Shown here: in pieces, positions 1-8,033 of the stretch
How positions within the stretch are numbered: position 1 is the first letter of the stretch
How the letters are laid out: every line of letters starts with the position of its first letter
Source: Weissella sagaensis
Lineage (GTDB): Bacteria > Bacillota > Bacilli > Lactobacillales > Lactobacillaceae
Direction of reading: 5' to 3'
Assembly (NCBI RefSeq): GCF_005405285.1
Contig: NZ_BJDT01000001.1
Location: 34,726-98,725 of the forward strand
Length of the DNA: 64,000 bases
Position numbers and translations under genes: made by a program
The notes under the pieces: generated by a model
Database searches by the model: none
What the model was told of the DNA's origin: nothing
Seen by the model: only the letters and a program-made list of their open reading frames with translations

Positions 1-740
1 TAGGTAGCTTGACAATCCAAGAATCGCCTTTGGCTTGGGCTTTCACGCCGTTAATAGAAAATTCTTTCATCATTGACATTGCATCATTCTTAGTTGCAAA
101 GTCAATGGTAGCCTCGCCTTTCTTAACGGTTACCTTAGCTGATTCAGTCATGTAAGTAGCCATGGTTGAAGCATCAGTAGTACCTGATTTGTAAATTTTG
201 TAGTTTATAGAATAATTGCCGTCTTTTTCAATAGTTGGGTTAGCTGGTGTGGTTGGCTTGCTTGAAGAAGCGGCACTAGAAGAGCTTGAGCTAGGTTTGC
301 TTGAAGAAGCAGCACTAGAAGAGCTTGAGCTAGGCTTGCTTGAAGAAGTAGCGCTAGAAGAACTTTGACTAGGTTTGCTTGAAGAAGCAGCACTAGAACT
401 TGATGATGCACCACCATCATTATCTAATGTTTTAACGCTCTTCATATCAAAGACAATATCTGCACTAGGTGTTTCTGTGAAATTGATAGCAGCAACAAAA
501 ATAGTCATCTGGGCATTAGCTGTCTTAGTTAAATCTTTAACAGGTAGCTTGACAATCCAAGAATCGCCTTTGGCTTGGGCTTTCACGCCGTTAATAGAAA
601 ATTCTTTCATCATTGACATTGCATCATTCTTAGTTGCAAAGTCAACGGTAGCCTCGCCTTTCTTAACGGTTACCTTAGCTGATTCAGTCATGTAAGTAGC
701 CATGGTTGAAGCATCAGTAGTACCTGACTTGTAGACATTA
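1..740. repeat. Direct repeat with 540-bp offset (duplicated NEAT module)
   Basis: Bases 1 to about 190 recur almost unchanged at 541 to about 730. One substitution (gtcaatggta versus gtcaacggta) is seen across most of the overlap, and divergence appears only after the TAC-CTG-A segment at 180/720. The offset is 180 codons, so the frame is kept. Such high identity points to recent duplication or gene conversion of a domain. Confidence 0.9.
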
Positions 741-2314
741 TAATTAATAGAATAAGTGCCGTCTTGCAAGATGTCTTTATCAGGTTTTACTGGTGTTTCT
801 GATGATGAGCTAGCTGATGAATCAGTTTGGTCATTTGATGGATTTGTTAGTGCAGGATTCATATCCAAAGTTATGTTTGATGCATAACCTTTATGTGGAC
901 TCATTGGTACACTTGTGAATGATGCAATGGTAACTTTGCCATCTTTGTTGGGTGTTAAGTCCTTAGTTGGAATGGTAAAATCAACCGTAGTTTTGCCATT
1001 TAGATCTTTTGTTTGACCATCAAATGTTACATTTGGAATCATTGCCATCATGTTAGGGTTTTGATAAGTAACAGTTACAGTACTGGTAACGTCACCAACT
1101 TTAACGTTAAACTTTGGTGCAAAGAAACGATCCATTTGACTGTCAGGACTAACGGCGATTTGGTAGTCGCCAGTTTTGAATGTCTTTTGTGCAGGCATTA
1201 ATTGACTAATATTGAACGTCAAGTTTGATGGATAGTCCATGACGTGATCTGCAGCATCGACATGGGTCGTTGAAGCTAACGTTACATTACCATCTTTATC
1301 TGCTACTAAGTCCTTAGTTGGGATGGTGAAAGTGATATTTTGACTTGTTACATCTTTCTTTTGACCATCAAAAATCATATAAGGAATCATACTAATCACT
1401 TTATCGCTATTAAGACTCAAAGTAACGTCGGTCAAATCCCCTTTAATGTTAATATAAGCAGAAGGCTTTAAGAATCTATCCATCCCTTGGTCAGCTGTCA
1501 TTTTAACTTCTTTACCAGCGGGAATTTGATCATCAGCTTTTGCATCTACAGTACTTTTAGTCGTCTGTGAATTATTAACTGTTGAAGCGGCTGTGTCACT
1601 AGTTGCTTGTTGTGAATCATTTTGTGATGAGTCAGTTTTGGCAACAGTTGATTTAGATGTATCAGTTGTTGATGATGGGTTGTTCTTAGTGCTTTGTGAA
1701 ACACCATTTGCAACATTTGATTCAGTTGTTGCACTATTAGCAACACTGGAACTTGGTGCTACGGCTGAACTGTTGGTAGTTGAGGCACTAGATGTGCTTT
1801 GTGAACTTGCAACAGGTTCAGGTTTAAATCCTTGGATATTTAGACGAATTGTATAGTTATGGTCATAGTTCATCATTGGAATATTCACGTGAATATTCGT
1901 TTTGATAGGTTGGCCGCTCGCTAATTCATTAGCTGACAAAGTCATCCGATAAACTGTCTGATTGTAACCATTATTTTGCTTTGTTCCCATTTTTACCACT
2001 TGGTGTTGGGTATCTGTACTAGCAATCGGTTCATCCCCTAGATTAGCTGGGGTGTTAGATGTTAGGTAGGCATAGTAATCACCATTAGCTAACTTTTCTA
2101 ATGAAATTGTATCTAAATAAAATTGTGAAGCTGTTGAAGGGGTATCTTTATCCCCTTGCAAAATTTGTAGTTTGTAACTTTGCTTTTGAGCAGCAGTTTG
2201 CGTTGTTTCGGCAGCGTGAATAACGGTATCGACACTGGATACTGTGGTTGCTGTCAGCATACTTCCCAAAGCAACTGTTGAAAACAATGTTGCAGTTCGT
2301 GAAAAAGTACTCAT
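1..2314 (-). CDS. NEAT-domain haem-binding-type surface protein, 3' end outside window
   Basis: The reading frame runs from ATG 2314 (SD AAGGAG 12 nt upstream) to the window edge, so about 771 N-terminal residues are visible and the C-terminal anchor is not. A signal peptide covers roughly residues 1-36. A first NEAT-like domain (about 44-160) ends in NYDHNYTIRL, which contains the Y-x-x-x-Y haem-ligand motif of the NEAT family. A Ser/Thr/Asn/Gln-rich linker follows, then two diverged NEAT-like modules with IPTKDL motifs, then near-identical C-terminal modules (GTYSINYNVYKSGTTDAS type) joined by a Ser-rich repeat. The later modules have INFTETP where the Tyr motif is expected, so they may not bind haem. 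In the family such proteins capture haem or haemoproteins at the cell surface; the ligand here is inferred. The gene is divergent from ktrA. Confidence 0.72.
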   Translation of the reverse strand, partial: MSTFSRTATLFSTVALGSMLTATTVSSVDTVIHAAETTQTAAQKQSYKLQILQGDKDTPSTASQFYLDTISLEKLANGDYYAYLTSNTPANLGDEPIASTDTQHQVVKMGTKQNNGYNQTVYRMTLSANELASGQPIKTNIHVNIPMMNYDHNYTIRLNIQGFKPEPVASSQSTSSASTTNSSAVAPSSSVANSATTESNVANGVSQSTKNNPSSTTDTSKSTVAKTDSSQNDSQQATSDTAASTVNNSQTTKSTVDAKADDQIPAGKEVKMTADQGMDRFLKPSAYINIKGDLTDVTLSLNSDKVISMIPYMIFDGQKKDVTSQNITFTIPTKDLVADKDGNVTLASTTHVDAADHVMDYPSNLTFNISQLMPAQKTFKTGDYQIAVSPDSQMDRFFAPKFNVKVGDVTSTVTVTYQNPNMMAMIPNVTFDGQTKDLNGKTTVDFTIPTKDLTPNKDGKVTIASFTSVPMSPHKGYASNITLDMNPALTNPSNDQTDSSASSSSETPVKPDKDILQDGTYSINYNVYKSGTTDASTMATYMTESAKVTVKKGEATVDFATKNDAMSMMKEFSINGVKAQAKGDSWIVKLPVKDLTKTANAQMTIFVAAINFTETPSADIVFDMKSVKTLDNDGGASSSSSAASSSKPSQSSSSATSSSKPSSSSSSAASSSKPSSSSSSAASSSKPTTPANPTIEKDGNYSINYKIYKSGTTDASTMATYMTESAKVTVKKGEATIDFATKNDAMSMMKEFSINGVKAQAKGDSWIVKLP
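258..405 (-). repeat. 39-bp tandem repeat encoding a 13-residue Ser-rich linker
   Basis: The string gcttgaagaag starts at 260, 299, 338 and 377, a regular 39-bp period. On the minus strand it encodes SSSAASSSKPSSS-type units, a flexible linker between the two near-identical NEAT modules. Copy number is likely to vary between strains. Confidence 0.88.
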
Positions 2315-2350
2315 AATTGTCTATGATCTCCTTATAAAAAATTTAATGTT

Positions 2351-2414
2351 TGTCCGATAAATGGGACATAGATAGTTTTCTTTGAAAATTCAAAGAATGT
2401 TCACAATTGAACAT
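2351..2414. promoter_or_regulatory. Three stacked palindromes in the NEAT-gene/ktrA intergenic region
   Basis: TGTCC-N8-GGACA (2351-2368), CTTTGAA-AA-TTCAAAG (2380-2395) and ATGTTCA-CAAT-TGAACAT (2397-2414) lie 37-100 bp upstream of the NEAT-protein start. They are candidate operators for the surface protein. The regulator is not identifiable from the sequence. None of the three matches the classical 19-bp Fur box. Confidence 0.45.
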
Positions 2415-2515
2415 AGACCATTTTAAAGCTTATTTTTAGGTTTATCAAGCAACAGTTGTCATCACAGTTTAAATGTGATTAGTGATAAAATAAATAGAAG
2501 AAAAATTAAGAGGTT

Positions 2516-3190
2516 ATGGATATGAAACAAACGTATGCAATTGTTGGTTTAGGCCGCTTTGGTAGTTCGTTATTAGAGTCGTTAATTAATGCTGATCAAG
2601 AAGTTTTGGTCATTGATAAAGATCCAAATTTAGTAGAAAGTTATATGGATATTGCCACACATGCTGTCATTGCTGATGCGCAAGATGAAGATGCGTTACG
2701 CGATTTGGATTTGGCTAGTTTCGACCATGTCGTTGTCGCGATTGGGCATAATCAACAAGCATCAATTCTAACAACTATTCTATTGAAGGATTTGGGCGTT
2801 CGTCATGTAGTTGCAAAAGCTGAGAATAATCTACATGCACGTGTGTTAGATAAAGTTGGTGCTGATCAAGTTGTCCGTCCGGAAAGTGAAATGGCACATC
2901 GGTTAGCTGAACAACTGATGACCCCCAACCTTCTTAATTTTATTGACTTGGGAGATAAACATTCATTAGGTGAAATTAAAATTGGTAATTTACGTTTTGC
3001 GAATAAAGAAATTGCAGAACTTGATGTTCGTAAGCAGTATGGATTAACAATTATTTCTATTCGCTCACAAGATCGTGTTGTTATTACACCAGATCCAGAT
3101 GAAATAATTCAAATTGGGGATGTTTTAACAGTAGTTGGTGCAACAAAAGATGTTAAACATTTTGAGTCGTTGGTGGCCAAAATTAGATAA
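2516..3190 (+). CDS. ktrA: KtrA/TrkA-type regulatory subunit of K+ uptake
   Basis: A 224-residue cytoplasmic RCK protein. The N-terminal Rossmann domain shows the GLGRFGSSL nucleotide-binding loop (about 12-20) and the acidic end of beta-2 (VIDKDPN). The C-terminal half (about 135-224, with VRKQYGLTIISIRS and IQIGDVLTVVG) matches the TrkA-C ligand domain, which in Firmicutes KtrA binds c-di-AMP. It gates the membrane ion channel KtrB, which is encoded 16 kb away at 18917 rather than next door. AGAGG at 2507 supports ATG 2516 or ATG 2522; the second gives more normal spacing and a start MKQTYAIVG. Family assignment is firm; the nucleotide specificity is inferred. Confidence 0.9.
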   Translation: MDMKQTYAIVGLGRFGSSLLESLINADQEVLVIDKDPNLVESYMDIATHAVIADAQDEDALRDLDLASFDHVVVAIGHNQQASILTTILLKDLGVRHVVAKAENNLHARVLDKVGADQVVRPESEMAHRLAEQLMTPNLLNFIDLGDKHSLGEIKIGNLRFANKEIAELDVRKQYGLTIISIRSQDRVVITPDPDEIIQIGDVLTVVGATKDVKHFESLVAKIR

Positions 3191-3254
3191 TGCTTTCTTG
3201 ACTAATAATGATAAACAGCATATAGTTAACCATACTAATTTCAATCTCGAAGAA

Positions 3255-3457
3255 AAAAGAGATTACTAGTCATAAACATGATTTTAGAAAGTTTGCGGTT
3301 GATGAAAGCAAATGATTGTAAGCTAGTAATGGCGCTTTTGGAGGGATGAAAATTACCTGTAATTAAGTGGCTTAGTCAGTGACTAAGAATTAGGGTGGAA
3401 CCGCGTTATCAAACGTCCCTATGTCAAATTTAATTTGGCATGGGGGCATTTTTTTGT
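3255..3457 (+). promoter_or_regulatory. T-box riboswitch upstream of amino-acid permease
   Basis: AGGGTGGAACCGCG at 3392-3405 is the diagnostic T-box antiterminator sequence. Stem I is closed by ATTACTAG (3262-3269) with CTAGTAAT (3323-3330). The terminator pairs CCCTATGTCAAAT with ATTTGGCATGGGG (about 3417-3445) and is followed by a T run (3449-3455). By position, the best specifier triplet is GTA (3318-3320, followed by A), which would mean tRNA-Val; this is less certain than the T-box call itself. Confidence 0.88.
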
Positions 3458-3480
3458 CCTCATGCAGTGAGGTATATATT

Positions 3481-4842
3481 ATGAATAATGATGCGGAGCG
3501 TGAGCTATCACGTGGACTTAAAGCACGCCATGTACAGATGATTGCTATTGGTGGTGCGATTGGAACAGGACTATTTTTAGGTTCAGGTTCAGCAATTAAA
3601 GCAGCTGGTCCTGCCCTTATTTTAGCTTATGCAATCACAGGTTTGTTTGCCTATTTCATGATGCGAGCAGTTGGTGAATTATTGTTGTCTAACACCAAAA
3701 TACGGTCATTTATTGACTTTGTTCGCATTTATTTAGGTAATAAATGGGAGTTTGCGATTGGTTGGGCATACTGGTTAAGTTGGTCGAGTTTAGCGATGGC
3801 TGATTTAACAGCAAGTGGTATTTACTTACGTTATTGGTTTCCAACGTTACCACAATGGGTGACGCCATTGATTGTTATTGTTGTGTTGGTGGCTTTTAAT
3901 TTAATTAATGTAAAGTGGTTTGGTGAACTTGAATCATGGTTTGCTTCAATTAAGGTCTTTGCAATTCTGGCTTTGATTGTTGTCGGTATCGGTTTGATTT
4001 TAACTGGTTTCCATACAGGTGGTAATACGGCTAGTTTTACAAATCTTGTATCACACGGTGGCTTTTTTGCAACTGGTTGGCAAGGATTTGTCATGGCATT
4101 TCCAATGGTCATCTTCGCCTTTACTGGTATTGAAATGGTTGGTTTGACTGCTGGTGAAACTGAAAAGCCAGAGCGTGATCTACCAAAGGCCATTAACTCA
4201 GTTCCGATTAGAATTGGTTTGTTTTATGTTGGTGCGATTGGTATTATCATGTCAGTTTATCCTTGGAATCAAATTGACACGACACAATCGCCCTTTGTTC
4301 AAGTTTTTGCAGGGATGGGTATTAAATTTGCAGCAACATTAATTAATTTCGTGGTGTTGACAGCAGCGTTGTCAGCAGCCAATTCAGCTATTTTTTCAAC
4401 ATCACGTACTTTATATGTATTAGCTAAAAATAAGCAAGCGCCAAAATCATTGGCAAAAGTATCAAAAAATATGGTCCCTATAACAGGGATGTTAGCATCA
4501 GCAGTTGTCTTTTTAGTTGTTGTTTTGTTGAATTACTTCTTCCCTTCAAAAATTTTCACACTAATCACAAGTGTTGCAACAATGAGCTTTATTTTTGTTT
4601 GGATTTTGATTATGATTGCTCATATTAAATATAAGCAATCGGCAGCATCAAAAAACAATCCATACAAAATGCCATGGTTCCCAGCAACTAGTTATGCTAC
4701 TATTTTGTTCTTCCTGATTATATTGATTATTCTGACAATTGATGGGTCAACGAGATGGTCAGTGGTTGCAACAATTGTATTTTTTGTTGCGTTAGTTGGT
4801 GGTTATAGTTTGTGGTCTAAGCAACATGATGCGCTTAAATAG
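3481..4842 (+). CDS. Amino acid permease (APC superfamily, AAT-type)
   Basis: A 453-residue membrane protein starting MNNDAERELSRGLKARHVQMIAIGG. The conserved first-helix motif IGGAIGTGLFLGSG and the GELESWFASIKV loop are typical of proton-coupled amino-acid permeases of the AAT group, and about 12 hydrophobic segments can be read. I chose ATG 3481 (SD GTGAGGT). An in-frame ATG at 3421 lies inside the T-box terminator stem and adds 20 unlikely residues. T-box control means expression rises when one particular tRNA is uncharged, so the substrate is probably the matching amino acid (valine by my reading of the specifier). An intrinsic terminator follows. The substrate cannot be fixed from the sequence. 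Confidence 0.87.
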   Translation: MNNDAERELSRGLKARHVQMIAIGGAIGTGLFLGSGSAIKAAGPALILAYAITGLFAYFMMRAVGELLLSNTKIRSFIDFVRIYLGNKWEFAIGWAYWLSWSSLAMADLTASGIYLRYWFPTLPQWVTPLIVIVVLVAFNLINVKWFGELESWFASIKVFAILALIVVGIGLILTGFHTGGNTASFTNLVSHGGFFATGWQGFVMAFPMVIFAFTGIEMVGLTAGETEKPERDLPKAINSVPIRIGLFYVGAIGIIMSVYPWNQIDTTQSPFVQVFAGMGIKFAATLINFVVLTAALSAANSAIFSTSRTLYVLAKNKQAPKSLAKVSKNMVPITGMLASAVVFLVVVLLNYFFPSKIFTLITSVATMSFIFVWILIMIAHIKYKQSAASKNNPYKMPWFPATSYATILFFLIILIILTIDGSTRWSVVATIVFFVALVGGYSLWSKQHDALK

Positions 4843-4855
4843 ATGATGATATTAA

Positions 4856-4888
4856 GGTGGTACAAAATATTTTGTACCACCTTTTTTT
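4856..4888 (+). terminator. Rho-independent terminator of the permease
   Basis: A perfect 13-bp inverted repeat, GGTGGTACAAAAT / ATTTTGTACCACC, is followed directly by seven T. Confidence 0.93.
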
Positions 4889-4932
4889 ATAGAAAGGTTG
4901 TTGTGACAGGACTGCAACTAATAGGTGCAAAA

Positions 4933-5065
4933 ATGACGGTTTCAAAAACATTACGTGGGTTTGCTTATTATATTTACTTTGATTTTGTATTTCGTTCCAG
5001 TGATTAATAATTTTATTATGAGTTTTATAGCTGGTTTTCAGGATGGTATAAATAACATTAAATAA
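4933..5065 (+). pseudogene. Possible frameshifted small membrane peptide
   Basis: ATG 4933 opens a frame (MTVSKTLRGFAYYIYF...) that stops at 5005-5007. The +1 frame of the same stretch continues as a hydrophobic sequence (FTLILYFVPVINNFIMSFIAG...) to a stop at 5063-5065. Joining the two would give a roughly 43-residue peptide with one membrane helix, so a single-base indel in a small gene is possible. The SD is weak (AATAGGTG). Nothing else identifies it, and the stretch may simply be noncoding. Confidence 0.22.
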
Positions 5066-5113
5066 TTTGCATAACACTAGCACTATCGCTTAAATAATAT
5101 GCCTATAAATAAA

Positions 5114-5219
5114 AGAAGCCTTGTTTACCACAAGACTTCTTTCGTAGAGCCGTTTAAAACGGTATTAGATTGTGTTTAAATAACCGTTAGCTCTACCAAG
5201 CTAAGACGGTTATTTTTTT
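5114..5219. terminator. Two hairpins between 4.9-kb region and GNAT gene
   Basis: AGAAG-c-CTTG...CAAG-a-CTTCT spans 5114-5140. AATAACCGT..AGCT / AGCT..ACGGTTATT spans 5179-5214 and is followed by T. The second has A-rich sequence on its other side and can also end the minus-strand acetyltransferase gene. The rest of 4889-5229 shows no recognisable gene apart from the peptide at 4933. Confidence 0.7.
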
Positions 5220-5229
5220 CTCAAAAATA

Positions 5230-5754
5230 TTAATCAGTCAATAAAAGTTGAAATGCCAATCGATCACCATTTGGCACGGGCATTAACACATGACCACGAT
5301 AATCAAAGCCGGCCTTTTTAACTGTTTTTTGCATACCTTGATTAATTTCATGTGTATCAATACGGATATCTCGGTAACCATGATCTAAGGATAGCAAAAC
5401 TAAATCATGAATTAGTTGATGTGCTAATCCTTGCCCCCGAACGTTGGCATCGATGGCAATGCGATGTAGTGTCATATATTGTTTTTCATCCCCTAGCCAC
5501 GAACCATCAATATTTTCATAGGCTTGCTCTGGACCGGGTACTAGTTTACCAATGCCGGCTATAGCATGATTATAAATTAAAACATAAACGCTCCCCTTTT
5601 GGATATCATGAATGAATTCATCGCGTTTTGGTTCGGCCGTGCCCTGCCATTGTGGTGAATTTTGACTACCTAGATATGCAACCGCTTGTTGAATAATACT
5701 AAAAATAGCATCAACATCCTCTGGTTGAGCTAGACGTGTATAAGTTAAAGGCAT
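5230..5754 (-). CDS. GNAT-family N-acetyltransferase
   Basis: About 174 residues. MHRIAIDANVRGQGLAHQLIHDL is the GNAT acetyl-CoA signature (motif A, R/Q-x-x-G-x-G/A), and NQGMQKTVKKAGFDYRG is the usual C-terminal motif. It should transfer an acetyl group from acetyl-CoA to an amine; the substrate is unknown. The start was set at ATG 5754 (MPLTYTRLAQ) because GGGGG lies seven bases upstream; the upstream in-frame ATG (5769) would place this SD inside the gene. It is a monocistronic minus-strand gene between two plus-strand genes. Confidence 0.85.
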   Translation of the reverse strand: MPLTYTRLAQPEDVDAIFSIIQQAVAYLGSQNSPQWQGTAEPKRDEFIHDIQKGSVYVLIYNHAIAGIGKLVPGPEQAYENIDGSWLGDEKQYMTLHRIAIDANVRGQGLAHQLIHDLVLLSLDHGYRDIRIDTHEINQGMQKTVKKAGFDYRGHVLMPVPNGDRLAFQLLLTD

Positions 5755-5931
5755 ATGATATTCCCCCATAAAAATATTTTGTAATTCATTATAGCAAAGA
5801 ACTTAAAAAAGAATTTTGTCATTAAGTTAATAAAAGTCTATTTTTTAACTTATTATAAGCCTTTATCAGATATAATGAAGAGAAATAATATAAATATCAA
5901 CAAAATGATAAATGAAATGAGGCTATAATCA

Positions 5932-6768
5932 ATGCAAAAACGACCAGGAGATACTATCTTCCGTGCTGTTAAAGGCGCATTAATTGGATCGGGATTTATT
6001 TTACCAGGAATCAGTGGTGGTGCTTTAGCTGCTGTGTTTGGTTTATATGAACGTATGATATTATTCATGGCTAATCCATTCAAAAATTTCAAAGCTAATT
6101 TCTTATTCTTCCTGCCAGTTGGTATTGGCGCTGTGATTGGTATTTTTCTACTTTCCTTTGTGATTAGTTTTATGTTGGGTGAAGTAGAAAATGTGGCACG
6201 TTGGTTCTTTATTGGGGCCATTGTAGGAACGATTCCAACTTTGTGGCAAGAAGCTGGTAAACATGGTCGTTCTAAAGCTGATCTAGGTATTATGGTTATG
6301 ACTGGTGTGCTAATGTTGCTATTCTTATGGTTTGGACAGCCCCTATTTTCGACCATGACACCTAGTACAGGTGCTTGGTTATTATCAGGTGGCTTGATTG
6401 GACTAGGTTTATTAGTTCCAGGGCTAAGTCCATCAAATTTTCTGATTTACCTAGGATTATATAAAGGAATGAGTGATGGTATTAAAACAGGTGATTTATC
6501 AGTACTGGTCCCACTGATTGTTGGCTTATTAGTTATCGTTTTAGTATTTGCAAAAGTGATGGCATATGTGTTCAAAGTGGCTTATGCAAAGTTATTCCAT
6601 GCTATTTTTGGAATTGTCATGGCTTCTACCGTCATGATTGTGCCGTTGGACTATACCGGATTTACGATTTGGCACTACTTGTTTGCAATTGCCTTGTTAG
6701 CGTTGGGAACTTGGCTTGGTTGGTGGATGGGAAATCTGGAACAAAAAGTTAAACCAACAACAATTTAA
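5932..6768 (+). CDS. DUF368 membrane protein (PopT-type polyprenyl-phosphate transporter family)
   Basis: A 278-residue polytopic membrane protein. The N-terminal GALIGSGFILPGISGGALAAVFGLYERMI and the later GLLVPGLSPSNFLIYLGLYKGM are the two internally related G-x-x-x-x-PG-[IL]-S motifs that define DUF368. Members of this family have been shown to recycle undecaprenyl phosphate across the membrane. That role is family knowledge and is not visible in the sequence. About eight hydrophobic segments can be read. SD GAGG at about 5919. The gene stands alone, with the TPP riboswitch region following. A TVP38/DedA-type protein, from another superfamily linked to the same lipid carrier, is encoded at 29989. 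Confidence 0.85.
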   Translation: MQKRPGDTIFRAVKGALIGSGFILPGISGGALAAVFGLYERMILFMANPFKNFKANFLFFLPVGIGAVIGIFLLSFVISFMLGEVENVARWFFIGAIVGTIPTLWQEAGKHGRSKADLGIMVMTGVLMLLFLWFGQPLFSTMTPSTGAWLLSGGLIGLGLLVPGLSPSNFLIYLGLYKGMSDGIKTGDLSVLVPLIVGLLVIVLVFAKVMAYVFKVAYAKLFHAIFGIVMASTVMIVPLDYTGFTIWHYLFAIALLALGTWLGWWMGNLEQKVKPTTI

Positions 6769-6843
6769 TTATGGAACCGCTTACTTGAAAGGATTGTATT
6801 AATAAAAAAAACGTGCTACTGTTAAGTAGTTAAGTTAATTAAC

Positions 6844-6918
6844 GTATCTGGGGTGCCACATATGGCTGAGAATATACCCACTGAACCTGATTTGGTTAAT
6901 ACCTGCGCAGGAAGATAC
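6844..6918 (+). promoter_or_regulatory. TPP riboswitch 1 (THI element)
   Basis: P1 is GTATCT (6844-6849) with AGATAC (6913-6918). The conserved blocks CTGGGGTGCC, GGCTGAGAA and TGAACCTGAT...GGTTAATACCTGCGCAGGAAGATAC-type segments occur in order, as in thiamine pyrophosphate aptamers. It is followed by its own intrinsic terminator. Confidence 0.95.
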
Positions 6919-6940
6919 AGTCCATTTATAGAAATTAATG

Positions 6941-6978
6941 GGTAGTCTTTTTGTGTATGCAAAGAGACTACCTTTTTT
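6941..6978 (+). terminator. Expression-platform terminator of TPP riboswitch 1
   Basis: GGTAGTCT...AGACTACC closes a hairpin (6941-6972), followed by TTTTTT. It lies 22 nt after the aptamer. Confidence 0.88.
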
Positions 6979-7028
6979 ATTTTATTCGGATCGTATAGAG
7001 CGATTGGTAAAAATTAAATCTAAAGAAT

Positions 7029-7106
7029 CATCGTCTGGGGTGCCGTAAGGCTGAGAAATACCCATGAACCTGATGTCGGTAATGCGATCGAAGGAAGAGC
7101 GATATT
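7029..7106 (+). promoter_or_regulatory. TPP riboswitch 2 (THI element)
   Basis: CTGGGGTGCC, GGCTGAGAAATACCC, TGAACCTGAT and AATGCGATCGAAGGAAG occur in the order expected of a TPP aptamer, closed by ATCGTCT with AGAGCGAT. This second aptamer sits directly upstream of thiS. Confidence 0.94.
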
Positions 7107-7117
7107 TGACTATGTGC

Positions 7118-7156
7118 AAATGCCCTTCTTTCATGATCAGAAAGGAGGGCATTTTT
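7118..7156 (+). terminator. TPP-2 terminator that also sequesters the thiS ribosome binding site
   Basis: AAATGCCCTTCTTTC (7118-7132) pairs with GAAAGGAGGGCATTT (7140-7154), with a T run. The 3' arm contains the thiS SD AAGGAGGG (7143-7150). One hairpin can therefore both terminate transcription and mask translation. Confidence 0.85.
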
Positions 7157-7158
7157 TA

Positions 7159-7356
7159 ATGATTAATGTAAATGGTAAACCAATGGATCAAATGGTTGGT
7201 AAAACTTTAACCGATTTACTAAAAGCTAAGACAAGTATGATGCAAAATGTTGTTGTTGAATTAAATGGTGAAATTATTCATCGTGATCAATTAGATACAA
7301 AAATCTTGGTTGAAAATGACAAGGTTGAATTAATTTCTTTTGTAGGTGGTGGTTAG
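7159..7356 (+). CDS. thiS: Sulfur carrier protein ThiS
   Basis: A 65-residue ubiquitin-fold protein starting MINVNGKPM and ending in the obligatory C-terminal Gly-Gly (SFVGGG). ThiF adenylates that end and a thiocarboxylate is then formed on it, which supplies sulfur to ThiG for the thiazole ring of thiamine. ATG 7159 is chosen because AAGGAGGG lies nine bases upstream; an in-frame ATG at 7114 would start inside the riboswitch hairpin. It is the first gene of a thiS-thiF-thiG run controlled by two TPP aptamers. Confidence 0.95.
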   Translation: MINVNGKPMDQMVGKTLTDLLKAKTSMMQNVVVELNGEIIHRDQLDTKILVENDKVELISFVGGG

Positions 7357-7372
7357 AAAAGAGGACGATGAA

Positions 7373-8023
7373 ATGATACCAAAGTTTCAAGGCGTAGACG
7401 TCAAAGAATTCTTTATGGGAATGAAGGAACGTAATGTTGCTGGTACAACTGAGCAATTACAACAAGCGCATGTAATCATTGCAGGTGCTGGCGGATTGGG
7501 TTCTAATATTGCAATCGCCCTTACTCGTAGTGGTGTTGGTCATTTAACAATTATTGATTTTGACACGATTGAAATGAGTAATCTTAACCGGCAACAGTAT
7601 AAAGTTAGTCAAATTGGTTTACCAAAAGTAACGGCGTTAAAGCAAAATTTATTGGAATTTAATCCATTTATTGAGATAGATACGGTGCAAACTAAGATAA
7701 CATCAGAGAACATTGCTGAATTATTTGCAGATGCTGATATTATCTGTGAGGCATTTGATAATCCAACAGCAAAGGCAATGTTATTGGAAGGTGCAACAAA
7801 ACATTATCCTGATAAGCCATTGGTTATGGGGAATGGGATGGCTGGGTTGCATCTTACCAATGAAATACAAACAAAGCAACCATTACCAAATGTCTATATT
7901 TGTGGGGATGGCTATAGCAAAGGCATGGAAGGATTGATGGCACCACGTGTTATGGTATGTGCCGGACATGAAGCGAATGCGATTTTACGTTTATTGACTA
8001 ACCAACCCGTATTGTCAGAATAG
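7373..8023 (+). CDS. thiF: ThiF-type ThiS adenylyltransferase
   Basis: A 216-residue E1-like enzyme. The ATP-binding loop [13 protein letters not shown], the acidic strand end [17 protein letters not shown], and [18 protein letters not shown] are canonical for the ThiF/MoeB/HesA family. It is the short form found in clostridia and lactobacilli and lacks the long C-terminal extension of MoeB. It activates the Gly-Gly end of ThiS. The start is ATG 7373 (MIPKFQ) with SD AGAGGA; an upstream in-frame start overlaps thiS. It lies 16 bp after thiS and 10 bp before thiG. Confidence 0.92.
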   Translation: MIPKFQGVDVKEFFMGMKERNVAGTTEQLQQAHVIIAGAGGLGSNIAIALTRSGVGHLTIIDFDTIEMSNLNRQQYKVSQIGLPKVTALKQNLLEFNPFIEIDTVQTKITSENIAELFADADIICEAFDNPTAKAMLLEGATKHYPDKPLVMGNGMAGLHLTNEIQTKQPLPNVYICGDGYSKGMEGLMAPRVMVCAGHEANAILRLLTNQPVLSE

Positions 8024-8033
8024 GAGAAACATA

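Noticed and set aside
258-405. Regular 39-bp repeats, considered as a CRISPR array
   Set aside because: Units are contiguous without unique spacers and encode a Ser-rich linker in the NEAT frame.
1879-1898. 20-bp perfect palindrome with a CACGTG core, considered as a parS site
   Set aside because: The outer bases (GAATATT/AATATTC) do not match TGTTNC/GAAACA. It lies in the NEAT coding region and encodes NIHVNIP, so it is more likely chance or an unrelated structure.
3421-3480. N-terminal extension of the amino-acid permease
   Set aside because: This ATG is inside the T-box terminator stem. ATG 3481 has an SD and gives the normal family start.
4835-5083. 82-codon minus-strand ORF across the permease terminator
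   Set aside because: It reads through a perfect terminator hairpin, is low in complexity and has no SD or family features.
5853-6356. 167-codon minus-strand ORF opposite the DUF368 gene
   Set aside because: Antisense shadow of a membrane-protein gene: Pro/Thr/Asn-rich, no SD, and the plus-strand protein has clear family motifs.
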